The position numbers and the translations under genes are program-made. The notes beneath the pieces were generated by a model, which was given only the letters and a program-made list of their open reading frames with translations, did no database searches and was not told the origin of the DNA. This document shows, piece after piece, positions 8,783-17,746 of a DNA stretch of 40,046 bases; positions within the stretch are counted from its first letter, which is position 1; each line of letters begins with the position of its first letter. The DNA is taken from contig JANJFQ010000006.1 in the NCBI GenBank assembly GCA_025435355.1, positions 1-40,046 on the forward strand, in the 5' to 3' direction. Source of the DNA: Candidatus Methanophagales archaeon (GTDB lineage: Archaea > Halobacteriota > Syntropharchaeia > Alkanophagales > Methanospirareceae).

Positions 8783-10798
8783 ATGGACGAGAACGAATAC
8801 ATAAGGCATTTCACAGAACTCGTGGAGTTGGAGCGAGAGGAACAGATGAAGCTGTACGAAGAGGAGATGAAAAGATTGAGTGGACGTGAGAGGGAGGAGA
8901 AGGGTAGAGCTTTTCTGCGAATGAAGGGGAAATCTAAAGGCTTGGGATTGGGCGAAAAGCACTTAGTGAAGTTTGGAAAGCCAACCTTTGATGCTACACT
9001 GCCGGAGAGCGAAATAGAAGTTGGAGACCTCGTTTTGGTGAGTAAACCCGGCACAAGCCCGTGGGATGAGGACAACCCTACAGGGACGGTTGCTGAGAAG
9101 ACCACATACACTATCACGGTTGCTTTTGATGAAGCGCCGCCCGGATTTGTTTTCCGTAAAGACCTCAGAATAGACCTTTTTGTAAATGACATTACGTTTC
9201 AGAGGATGATTGAAGCACTAAAGAAATTTAAAAGACTGTCGAGGTGGAGAAAGGATAAATTGCTTGGTAATACGCCTCCAGATTTCGAGAAAATACGTAA
9301 AATTGAATTTTTAAACACGGAATTGAACAATAGCCAACGTGAAGCGGTTTCGAGGAGTTTAGCGGCACGTGATTTCTTTCTTATACATGGACCGCCGGGA
9401 ACGGGGAAGACGATAACATGCGTAGAAGCTATAGCACAACTCGTCAGCCGTGGCTGTAAGATTTTAGCCTCTGCCGACTCAAATGTGGCTGTGGATAACC
9501 TGGTAGAACGATTAGACAAGATAGGCGTGAACGTGGTGAGGATAGGGCATCCGGCACGTGTAATCGCTTCTTTAAGGCGAAGAAGCCTTGATTATTTGGT
9601 TCTGAACGTGCCGGACTATATAAAGGCGCAGGAGCTCAGGGAGAGAGCTTATGAGATAAAAGAACGTATGAAAGGGTTTGTTGTGCCCGAAATGCGATGG
9701 AGAAGGGGTTTAAGTGATGAAGCGATAATGGAGCTCGCAAGTGAAGGGAAAACAACAAGGGGGATATCGAGGAAAAAAATAGAGGGTATGAGGAAGTGGC
9801 TCGATTTGAAGCCCCGCGTAGATAAGTTATTCGGCGATGCAAGGGAACTGGAAGAGCGCGCAATAAAAGGTATTATAGAGGATGCAGAAGTAATTTGTGC
9901 GACGAACAGCACTGCGGGTTCCGAGTTACTCAAACGCGAAAAGTTCGATTTTGCTGTTATTGACGAGGCAACGCAGTCCACGGAACCTTCTTCTTTGATC
10001 GCAATGCTCAAGGCGAAGAGGTTTATCATGGCTGGCGACCACAAGCAGCTTCCACCTACGATTTTGAATGAGGAAGCAGCGAGGAGGCGTTTTACCAGAA
10101 GTCTATTTGAGCGGCTTTTGGCGTTGCACGGTGACCGGATAAGGGTTATGCTTGACGTGCAGTATAGAATGAACGAAGAGATAGCGGAATTCCCGAATAG
10201 TGAGTTTTATGACGGTAAGCTAAAAGCAGATGAAAGCGTGAAGAGGCGAACAGTGGAAGATTTACTGCAATCAATGCCAGGTCCAATTGCGGAGTATGTT
10301 GACCAAACGTTATTAAATTTTGTCACGGGTAAGAAACCATTTTTGTTTATTGACACAAGTGGTAGTGATGAGTTCAGGGAAAGGGTAAGAAGCGGGTCTA
10401 CATCGAGAGAAAACCGAGGAGAAGCGAAATTGGTTAAGGATGTTGCAGAACGGTTGTTAAGTCAGGGTATAAGACCTGAGGATATAGCAATTATATCGCC
10501 TTATGTGGACCAGGTTGCGCTCATTAGAAAGATGCTCCGGGTGGATGGATTGGAGATAAAGACAGTGGATGGGTTTCAGGGTCGCGAGAAAGAGGTTGTT
10601 ATTGTGTCGTTTGTAAGGAGTAACAAATCAGGAGATATAGGATTTCTCCGCGATTTGAGAAGGCTTAATGTGTCTATAACGAGAGCGAAGAGGAAGCTGG
10701 TTTTAATTGGGGATTCTCATACGCTTGAAAACGAAGGATGTTACAAAAGGCTTGTTGAGCTGGCGAAGGAAAGAGGCGCGTATAAAGGGGTGGTTTAG
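8783..10798 (+). CDS. SF1 helicase, IGHMBP2/SMUBP-2/DNA2-like
   Basis: LNNSQREAVSRSLAARDFFLIHGPPGTGKTITCVEAI, DFAVIDEATQSTEPSSLIA, GDHKQLPPT, VDGFQGREKEVVIVSFVRSN, LNVSITRAKRKLVLIGD. Confidence 0.92.
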   Translation: MDENEYIRHFTELVELEREEQMKLYEEEMKRLSGREREEKGRAFLRMKGKSKGLGLGEKHLVKFGKPTFDATLPESEIEVGDLVLVSKPGTSPWDEDNPTGTVAEKTTYTITVAFDEAPPGFVFRKDLRIDLFVNDITFQRMIEALKKFKRLSRWRKDKLLGNTPPDFEKIRKIEFLNTELNNSQREAVSRSLAARDFFLIHGPPGTGKTITCVEAIAQLVSRGCKILASADSNVAVDNLVERLDKIGVNVVRIGHPARVIASLRRRSLDYLVLNVPDYIKAQELRERAYEIKERMKGFVVPEMRWRRGLSDEAIMELASEGKTTRGISRKKIEGMRKWLDLKPRVDKLFGDARELEERAIKGIIEDAEVICATNSTAGSELLKREKFDFAVIDEATQSTEPSSLIAMLKAKRFIMAGDHKQLPPTILNEEAARRRFTRSLFERLLALHGDRIRVMLDVQYRMNEEIAEFPNSEFYDGKLKADESVKRRTVEDLLQSMPGPIAEYVDQTLLNFVTGKKPFLFIDTSGSDEFRERVRSGSTSRENRGEAKLVKDVAERLLSQGIRPEDIAIISPYVDQVALIRKMLRVDGLEIKTVDGFQGREKEVVIVSFVRSNKSGDIGFLRDLRRLNVSITRAKRKLVLIGDSHTLENEGCYKRLVELAKERGAYKGVV

Positions 10799-10830
10799 AT
10801 TATCATCTAAAAATGAGTTAAGCATGAAGT

Positions 10831-11871
10831 ATGGAATGTAAGCTAATTAAGCAGGGATTCGAGCAAGGGAGTTGTCAGGTGTTTGATGCAAAGGATTTGC
10901 GATTGCGAAAAGCTTGTGACTCTACGCTTAAATATGAACAGGGGATTCCATACAGGTTGATAAATGCAATCCTTCTTTCAAGACCTGAGAATTACCTCTC
11001 TATTTACCAATCGGGATGCAACCTCTCATGCAAAAAATGCCACTCATGGCAGTTCACTCAACATGCGGTGGGCGAATGGATGTCTCCTTATGACATGGCT
11101 AAAGAAGCCGAGAAATACTTGAGTGAATACAAAATTACTCTTGTGCGTAGAGAGCATGCAACGAGCTGGCATGCACACGAGCTTTGTAAATCATGCGGAA
11201 GTTGTGTTATGCATGGCAAGAGGAGCAAACGATGCCCGGGGGTTCTCAGCGTTGACAAAATTGAATTAAGTCCGCAAGGCTGGGGACCTGCCCGTAACAT
11301 AATTGCATTCACCGGTGGCGACCTCGCATGCCAGCCTGATTTCTATGCAAAGTCCGCGGAATTGATAAAAGAGTTAAATGGAAATGTTTGGGTGCTTTTT
11401 GAAACTAATGGATATGGACTAACGCCAGGTACTCTGGATTGTTTTCAACAGGCAGGTATAGATTCTTTCTGGCTGGACATAAAGGCTTTTGACGATTTGA
11501 CACATAGAAAACTTACAGGAGTGTCAAATTCTCGTATTTTGAAACTTCCAGAAGAGATAAAAGAAGGAGGATTCGTTTTAGAAGTTCTCTCACTCTATAT
11601 TCCCGGCTGGGTAGATACAGACCAGATTAGTAAAATTGCGGTAGACATAGCATCTGTGGATGCAGAAATTCCTTTCACCATCCTCGCTTTTTTCCCGGAG
11701 TATAAAATGAATGACGTCCCTTCGCCTACTATGTGGCAAATGATAGAGGCATATAACGCGGCAAAGGATGCTGGATTGAGAAAAATCAAACTTGGGAATG
11801 CCCATTTATTCGTGAAAACGCGTGAAGATTATGCGGTTTTAGAAAAAATCGTTGGAAGAGAAAGTCTTTAA
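10831..11871 (+). CDS. Radical SAM protein (activating-enzyme-like) with an extra Cys cluster
   Basis: CNLSCKKCHSWQFT (CxxxCxxC), CKSCGSCVMHGKRSKRCPG insertion, FTGGDLACQPDF (GGE-like motif), WLDIKAF. Confidence 0.85.
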   Translation: MECKLIKQGFEQGSCQVFDAKDLRLRKACDSTLKYEQGIPYRLINAILLSRPENYLSIYQSGCNLSCKKCHSWQFTQHAVGEWMSPYDMAKEAEKYLSEYKITLVRREHATSWHAHELCKSCGSCVMHGKRSKRCPGVLSVDKIELSPQGWGPARNIIAFTGGDLACQPDFYAKSAELIKELNGNVWVLFETNGYGLTPGTLDCFQQAGIDSFWLDIKAFDDLTHRKLTGVSNSRILKLPEEIKEGGFVLEVLSLYIPGWVDTDQISKIAVDIASVDAEIPFTILAFFPEYKMNDVPSPTMWQMIEAYNAAKDAGLRKIKLGNAHLFVKTREDYAVLEKIVGRESL

Positions 11872-11930
11872 AAACACGTTTTATAACAAAACCTTTTTTA
11901 AGAAAAGCTTTCTCACCCCGATAAAACATG

Positions 11931-12146
11931 TTAGTTCGTTTCTTCTATCTCCACAATTTTCCGCCTGCTTTTCGTTCCCGCAACGATTCTTACGTTGGCA
12001 TTGAAGTGTCTCGACAATAACTTAATCACAGCTTTATTTGCCTTATCTTTTGTCGGTGGCTCTTTTACTCTTATTATTAATGGTTCAGCTTCTATTAGCT
12101 CCTCCACGTTTGAATTGGGAATAACTTTTATCTCGATTTTTTTCAT
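11931..12146 (-). CDS. DUF167 (UPF0235/YggU) family protein
   Basis: 71 aa, KVIPNSNVEELIEAEPLIIRVKEPPTKDKANKAVIKLLSRHFNANVRIVAGTKSRRKIVEI. Confidence 0.85.
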   Translation of the reverse strand: MKKIEIKVIPNSNVEELIEAEPLIIRVKEPPTKDKANKAVIKLLSRHFNANVRIVAGTKSRRKIVEIEETN

Positions 12147-12303
12147 CTTAACGTAGCAAGCGAATCATATTTATCGGGGGTATTTAAATACAAATACAAT
12201 AACTATACTTATTTACCATTGAACCCGCAGAGAATCAGAAAAATCATTTATCTCATATCATCTCAGCGCTCTCCGTGATCTAGGCGGTAAAAATACGCGA
12301 AAA

Positions 12304-12603
12304 ATGGACTCAAAAGTAAGAGCGCAGGTGTTGGTCAAGGGGCGAGTGCAAGGCGTTCTCTTTCGATATGTAACAAGAGACGAAGCGAATATGAGAGGCG
12401 TAAAGGGCTTGGTGCGCAACCTGAAAGATGGGCGGGTGGAAGCGGTATTTGAAGGCGAAAAGGGAAAAGTGGACGAAATGATAGAATATTGTCATTATGG
12501 TCCACCTGCGGCGAAGGTGTCATCGGTAAAGGTTACATGGGAGGAATATACAGGTGGGTTTAAGGGTTTTTCCATTCGCTATCGCGAAAACAATAATCGT
12601 TAA
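12304..12603 (+). CDS. acyP: Acylphosphatase
   Basis: VLVKGRVQGVLFRYVTRDEANMRGVKGLVRNLKDGRVEAVFEGEKGKVDEMIEYCHYGPPAAKVSSVKV. Confidence 0.92.
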   Translation: MDSKVRAQVLVKGRVQGVLFRYVTRDEANMRGVKGLVRNLKDGRVEAVFEGEKGKVDEMIEYCHYGPPAAKVSSVKVTWEEYTGGFKGFSIRYRENNNR

Positions 12604-12614
12604 AATATTACATT

Positions 12615-12884
12615 TTGGTGCCCATTTCTTTAGAAAGAAGTCGTACAGAAGTAGTATGCGTCTATCAGTCCCATATTCTCCTTAGTTTAGTGAATGAGTT
12701 TTATTTTAAAGATTTAATTTCAAAGGCGGAACTTGAAGAACTAAAAGCAAAGGAGTTTATTTTGGATTTTTCTGCTCCTGGAAGCGAGACATTCTTTGAA
12801 AATTTAAATGTAGAGGAGAAGATTGAAGTGGTTCGATTCATGGTTCCCATAGAGGAATGGAAAGAGAAGGGGGTGAAAGCATGA
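12615..12884 (+). CDS. Hypothetical protein
   Basis: 89-aa ORF followed directly by GTGAAAGCATGA overlap with the next small ORF; family not recognised. Confidence 0.45.
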   Translation: MVPISLERSRTEVVCVYQSHILLSLVNEFYFKDLISKAELEELKAKEFILDFSAPGSETFFENLNVEEKIEVVRFMVPIEEWKEKGVKA

Positions 12885-12944
12885 TTAAAAATCTTCCGGC
12901 TAAAGAGATACTTCGTAGTATTGATTCCATTTTAGCATCGCTAG

Positions 12945-13193
12945 AAACTAATAGATGTACTCCATCGAGCGCTGCTTTTGTGGGAAGAAGGAAAAAGAGA
13001 CGAAATGAAAGAAGTGCTTGCAGAAACGGAGTGGGGGAATAAAGATGCTTTTTACCGCGTTGCTCAGGCAATATCTGAGACATTACCGCTGGACAGCAAA
13101 AAGAAGAAACTACTCGATGGTTTTCTTTCAGGTAAGGAAAGGTTAATAAATGAAGTAAAACAAACAACTATACAAAGGAGGTTGTTTGAATGA
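12945..13193 (+). pseudogene. C-terminal relic of a DUF1156-type (COG1743) DNA methylase
   Basis: Open frame from 12945 reads KLIDVLHRALLLWEEGKRDEMKEVLAETEWGNKDAFYRVAQAISETLPLDSKKKKLLDGFLSGKERL, resembling the C-terminus of DUF1156 methylases. Catalytic part absent. Confidence 0.6.
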
Positions 13194-14149
13194 TAAAGAA
13201 CCTGGAGATTGAGAATTTTAAGTCAATAAAACACTTGAAATTGGACTGCAAGAGAATAAATATCTTTATAGGAGAGCCAAACACAGGGAAGTCTAATATT
13301 TTGGAGACATTTGGACTATTATCACATACATACTATGGGGATATTGAAGATTTTGTTAGACTTGAGAGTATGACTAATTTGTTCCATGATGAGAATCTGG
13401 AGAATAAGATAGAAATAAAGTTTGATGGAAATACTTTCCATGTAGAATTTAAAGATGGGCAGTTTATGGGAATTTACAATATTGAAAGAAGGGTTTTTAG
13501 TTATAATTACGGCGCTCGAGGGAACAGGTCTTCTTTGCCTGAACTTAAATCGTTCAAATTTTACAGATTTAAAGTAAGAAGAGACTTCCCCAGTCCAGGA
13601 TCAGAATTTCTCCTTCCTCCTTCTGCTGATAACTTTTCAGCAATTATTTTAACTCATAAGGAACTAAGAAAACTGATGAAGCAAATATTTGATGCATATG
13701 GGCTCAGGGTTGTTCTTAAACCGCAAGAAAACAAAATAGAAGTGCAAAAGGAACTCGAGGACATAATAATTTCTCATCCCTATTCATTAGTTTCTGATAC
13801 TCTTCAAAGAATCGTCTTTTATCTCACAGCAATCGATTCTAATAGAGATTCCGTAATCGTATTTGAAGAACCAGAAGCTCATGCGTTCCCCTACTACACA
13901 AAATTTCTCGCTGAGAGAATAGCCCTAGATAAGACGAACAACCAGTATTTCATTTCAACACACAATCCGTATCTCCTCCTTTCAATCCTCGAAAAAGCAC
14001 ATAAAGACGAAGTGGCTATTTTCATAACATATTTTGAAGACTATCAAACGAAAGTAAAACCATTAAGTGAAAAAGGAAAGAAAGAAATATTCGATGCCGA
14101 AATAGATGTGTTCTTCAATATTGAAAGATTTTTAGAGGAGGAAAAATGA
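13190..14149 (+). CDS. AAA family ATPase (AAA_15/AAA_21, OLD/RecF-like)
   Basis: MIKNLEIENFKSIKHLKLDCKRINIFIGEPNTGKSNILETFG (Walker A), DSVIVFEEPEAHAFP (Walker B), FISTHNPYLLLSI. Confidence 0.88.
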   Translation: MIKNLEIENFKSIKHLKLDCKRINIFIGEPNTGKSNILETFGLLSHTYYGDIEDFVRLESMTNLFHDENLENKIEIKFDGNTFHVEFKDGQFMGIYNIERRVFSYNYGARGNRSSLPELKSFKFYRFKVRRDFPSPGSEFLLPPSADNFSAIILTHKELRKLMKQIFDAYGLRVVLKPQENKIEVQKELEDIIISHPYSLVSDTLQRIVFYLTAIDSNRDSVIVFEEPEAHAFPYYTKFLAERIALDKTNNQYFISTHNPYLLLSILEKAHKDEVAIFITYFEDYQTKVKPLSEKGKKEIFDAEIDVFFNIERFLEEEK

Positions 14150-14236
14150 TAAATTTGAAAAGCTAATAAACGATTTGAAAGGAAGGAGCAAGATGATGAA
14201 AGCTCTGGAAAAATCTATAAAGGAAAGGAGGATGAA

Positions 14237-14791
14237 ATGAAACCTTTCTCCACGATAGCTATACCACACAGGGATATTCTTGAAGGAAGGCTTACAATGG
14301 ACGTTTTCGCCGCTAACCTCTGGGAGGTGTATAAAGGCAGAGCGCATGAGGATTATCGTGATTCAAACATCTTCTTCAGGAAAACCTACATCACAGAGGG
14401 CTTAAAAAATCTCTTGAGTATTACGGAGAAAAGACTCAAAGGAGAAGGTGGAGACCCACTTATTCAACTTCAAACACCTTTTGGAGGTGGAAAAACACAT
14501 TCCTTGATTGCTCTTTATCATAAGGTAAAGGAATGGAAAGCATAAATGACGAAAAACTTAAAGCCGAGGAGAAAGATCTTATAACGAACAACCTGAAAAA
14601 GGAACATTTTGAAATATTTCTCTGGCCTGGTAACTTTAAAGACATTCCTGATACGAAGATGTTGAAATTAATCTTGCAGAAAAGTCAGAAAGAAGAGAAA
14701 ACTCGCATGGCAACTTATAGAAGAAGATAAAATCAAGGAGGCAATCAAGCAAGCAGAAGTCGAGATAGAAGATGAAGTATTGGATGAGTGA
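14237..14791 (+). pseudogene. DUF499 family ATPase relic (N-terminal Walker A fragment plus shifted/deleted remainder)
   Basis: KPFSTIAIPHRDILEGRLTMDVFAANLWEVYKG...DSNIFFRKTYITEGLKNLL...QLQTPFGGGKTHSLIALYHKVKEW stops at 14545. FLWPGNFKDIPDTKMLKLIL and KIKEAIKQAEVEIEDEVLDE follow in other frames. Confidence 0.65.
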
Positions 14792-14809
14792 ATAAGTGCA
14801 TCAAAGCAA

Positions 14810-15058
14810 ATGAAAGAAGAGTCTGAGGGAACAATGGAAAAAGCGAGAAAACCAATTCGCCATATTGCTGATAAATTAAAGGAAAGTTACAACCCGGAGA
14901 AAATAATCTTATTTGGCTCTTATGCATGGGGCTTGCCTGACGAAGACAGTGACATTGACATTTTGATTATTACACCAGAAGAGTTGAAATCGAGGCTTGA
15001 AATTGGCGACCAATTTCTTCAAGAAATCATTTCAAGAGGAGAAGTTGCATATGGCTAA
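14810..15058 (+). pseudogene. MNT-type nucleotidyltransferase with apparent in-frame internal deletion
   Basis: KLKESYNPEKIILFGSYAWGLPDEDSDIDILI runs directly into the C-terminal ITPEELKSRLEIGDQFLQEIISRGEVAYG; 82 aa in total. Confidence 0.7.
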
Positions 15059-15284
15059 AGAATCTCGCTACTGGAAAGACTTTTAGATGATGCTGTTCAG
15101 TTTGAAAGCGATTTTGAGAGATTTAGGGAGGGTTTGCCAAGAGATTACTTCTTATTATACGGAAGAACGTTATCCTTTCTTCGTTTCAGAGCCAAGCAAA
15201 GAAGAAATTGCGGAAGCTTTGGCGATGGCTAAGGAATTGGTTAAAATGATTTTAGAGAAGATAAAATACCATTATATTACCTAA
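15051..15284 (+). pseudogene. HEPN-domain protein relic, frameshifted
   Basis: MAKESRYWKDF* start, then (other frame) LLDDAVQFESDFERFREGLPRDYF, then SYYTEERYPFFVSEPSKEEIAEALAMAKELVKMILEKI, a HEPN-like C-terminus. Confidence 0.55.
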
Positions 15285-15431
15285 ATTTAAGAGAGAGGGT
15301 AGTTATTTAATGCTTCAAAAGAATAAAAATAATAGATGTTTCAAAAGAGGAATTATCCCCAAAAAGAAAATTGTCAACTTCATATATCGTATAATAAAAA
15401 GACATGATCTCTCACAGGAGAACATTGAAAA

Positions 15432-16919
15432 ATGGAAAATAGAGAAATTGAAAAGGTTGAAAACAATAAAATACTATTTTTCTTAGGTGCTGGGGCATCT
15501 GTTACTGCGGGAGTCCCTGATACTGAAAGCTTCATTTATGGGATGAATAATAAAGAATTGGAAATTTTACCTGATTTTTATGATGAGAACACTTTAAAAT
15601 TCAAGGAAAAAGAAGAGAGCCTAAAATCATTAGAAAAGGAGTTAAGGGGGTTTATTCGTGAGAAAACAATTGTCAGCAAAGATAAAATAGATTATATAGC
15701 ACCGCTGAAAGAGTTTATAGACAAATACAAGACTCTCGATATTTTCTCTGTTAATTACGATACGTGTATTGAGCAATTTTGTAAAGAATATAGTCTAAGA
15801 TATACAGATGGCTTCGAATTATATTGGCATCCAGAATTATTTGACGGTGATTATGATGTAAAACTACACAAGATTCATGGTTCGGTGATGTGGTATCTAA
15901 CAGATAGAGGCACGTATGTTAAGATTCCGATAGCATCAAAAGAGAAGGATGAGATAAAGCTCATTACTGGAGAAACTGCTAAAACGCTCATGGTTTATCC
16001 TAGGGGTGGTAAATGGGAGTATGCAGAACCTTTGTTAGAACTGATTCGCAGACTGCATGATGGATTAGAAAATGCAGGTGTTTGTATCATCATTGGTTAT
16101 AGCTTCAGGGATGATTATATTAGGAGAATATTTTTTGAGGCTGCGCAAAAGAATAAAGATTTGACTATATTTTTAATTTCACCACACGCAGGTAAAATTT
16201 ATGATGATAAATTAAAATTTATTGATAAAGATAAAATAAGACCTTCGTCGTTAGAAGGAAGGGTAATCTGTTGGAATTATCCAATGGAGATTGTTTTGAA
16301 GGATTATTATCTGTATCGAAGCTTGAGGAAATTATCTGATATTCTAAAAGGGCTTGAAGTGGCACACGAGTTCAAACGAGAGCGAGGAAGTAAGGTTGGT
16401 GCATTTCAACACGGAGTGCAAGAAGTTGTATCAAACTGCATAGAAATAGGGTACACATCAATGGCAGAAAAGGTTTTAGAAAAGGAGTTAGGTATAACCG
16501 TGAACAATCTAAAAGAGAGCGCATTATTCGTAGATAAAAAACCAATTGATAAGTTAAGAGTTTTGTGTGGTTTGGGTGTAAATCATCTTTATAGTGGCCG
16601 TTATGACAAAGCGAAGATATATTTTGAAGTATTAAAAGAGGTACTCGAACAATCCCTCGAAGTGGGAAATGAATATTTTGAGTTAAATCGTCAATTAACC
16701 GATTTAGTAAAAAATGGTAAAGAAGGAAGGGCGGAGATAGAGCAGAAGATAGAGAAAATAAGGCGGAATAATGAAGTTTTACCGTTCTATGGTTGGTTTG
16801 GGAACCATTCCGATTTGAATTGGACGAGACGTTTAGAATATAGTTTTATTGTTTTTTTAAACAAAGAGATCACGCTGCGTTCAAGAAAAGATGAGGATAA
16901 CATCCTGTTAAAATACTAA
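15432..16919 (+). CDS. SIR2-domain protein copy 1 (putative NADase effector); C-terminus frameshifted relative to copy 2
   Basis: ILFFLGAGASVTAGVPD, DIFSVNYDTCIEQF, LHKIHGSVMWY. Continuation at 16934..17125 is in another frame. Confidence 0.8.
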   Translation: MENREIEKVENNKILFFLGAGASVTAGVPDTESFIYGMNNKELEILPDFYDENTLKFKEKEESLKSLEKELRGFIREKTIVSKDKIDYIAPLKEFIDKYKTLDIFSVNYDTCIEQFCKEYSLRYTDGFELYWHPELFDGDYDVKLHKIHGSVMWYLTDRGTYVKIPIASKEKDEIKLITGETAKTLMVYPRGGKWEYAEPLLELIRRLHDGLENAGVCIIIGYSFRDDYIRRIFFEAAQKNKDLTIFLISPHAGKIYDDKLKFIDKDKIRPSSLEGRVICWNYPMEIVLKDYYLYRSLRKLSDILKGLEVAHEFKRERGSKVGAFQHGVQEVVSNCIEIGYTSMAEKVLEKELGITVNNLKESALFVDKKPIDKLRVLCGLGVNHLYSGRYDKAKIYFEVLKEVLEQSLEVGNEYFELNRQLTDLVKNGKEGRAEIEQKIEKIRRNNEVLPFYGWFGNHSDLNWTRRLEYSFIVFLNKEITLRSRKDEDNILLKY

Positions 16920-16933
16920 ACAAATGCGCCGAT

Positions 16934-17125
16934 ATGAAAAAACTTTTAGAGATATCATTTGACAGGGGCATATACAAAGGTAGTGATAAGATTAATATAG
17001 GTACCCGCCCGGTAGAAACACGCAGGAAAGAAGAGGCAGAGAAAAAATTAACTGAAATATTGAAGGCTTTTGAGGAATTAATAGTTTTTGTGAAGAAAAG
17101 GAGAGACAGACCGTCGAATAGATAA
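16934..17125 (+). pseudogene. Frameshift-separated C-terminal end of SIR2 copy 1
   Basis: MKKLLEISFDRGIYKGSDKINIGTRPVETRRKEEAEKKLTEILKAFEELI aligns with the in-frame C-terminus of the 19647..21710 copy. Confidence 0.8.
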
Positions 17126-17148
17126 TAAATTAAAGAATGTGATAAAAA

Positions 17149-17340
17149 ATGAACCTAAGAGTAAGAAAAATATACGAAGCGTTGTTTGCGTTTGAAGACT
17201 TGCGGGAAATATACAGGCAAGCGATACCCACAGGACTTGACGAACGCGAAGAAGAGCATTTTTCTAACGGCATAGCCCGTTTAGAGACTATCATAAGAGA
17301 ATTAAAAGAGGGGGGAAAGGATAATAATGACATTAATTGA
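17149..17340 (+). CDS. Stand-alone 63-aa duplicate of the N-terminal extension of SepCysS
   Basis: MNLRVRKIYEALFAFEDLREIYRQAIPTGLDEREEEHFSNGIARLETIIRELKEG, about two-thirds identical to residues 1-56 of the 21728..23089 protein. Confidence 0.75.
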   Translation: MNLRVRKIYEALFAFEDLREIYRQAIPTGLDEREEEHFSNGIARLETIIRELKEGGKDNNDIN

Positions 17341-17746
17341 ATCGCATCAAAAATTAATCTCGGAAATAATTGAGATAATAAAAAACATCGTAAAGGATGA
17401 TTTAGTCTCCATAGTTTTATTTGGGAGCTTCATTCGTGGTGAATTTGACGAAAAAAGTGATTATGATGTGCTAATAGTAATTAGAGGCTATGAAGATGAG
17501 AGATGCAAGAGCTATTGGAAAAAAATCAAAGAATTGGTATACGAAGATATTGGAAGACCTGTGGATGTTATCTTTATAGAGGAAAGTGCATTAAAAGACT
17601 TGACAAATCCGTTCAATTTAGATATTCTTGCGGATGGAAAGGTTGTCTATGGAAAAGAAGTTCTGGATAGAGACGTATTTAAAAGGTATGACATCCAACC
17701 AATAATAAAAGAGGGCGTTAGAATTGGATGGAGAGTTCCAGCATAA
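17327..17746 (+). CDS. MNT-type nucleotidyltransferase (antitoxin of MNT/HEPN module)
   Basis: DLVSIVLFGSFIRGEFDEKSDYDVLIVI (GSxxRG..DxD). Confidence 0.85.
   Translation: MTLIESHQKLISEIIEIIKNIVKDDLVSIVLFGSFIRGEFDEKSDYDVLIVIRGYEDERCKSYWKKIKELVYEDIGRPVDVIFIEESALKDLTNPFNLDILADGKVVYGKEVLDRDVFKRYDIQPIIKEGVRIGWRVPA

Noticed and set aside
8758-10044. Minus-strand ORFs under the helicase (8758..9192, 9199..9519, 9649..10044)
   Set aside because: Shadow ORFs opposite a strongly recognised SF1 helicase.
12857-13042. 61-aa ORF MEREGGESMIKNLPAKEIL... as a functional gene
   Set aside because: The latter part (PSSAAFVGRRKKRRNERSACRNGVGE) is out-of-frame reading of the DUF1156-like C-terminus; only the first ~25 residues from 12882 could be real, and I cannot support them.
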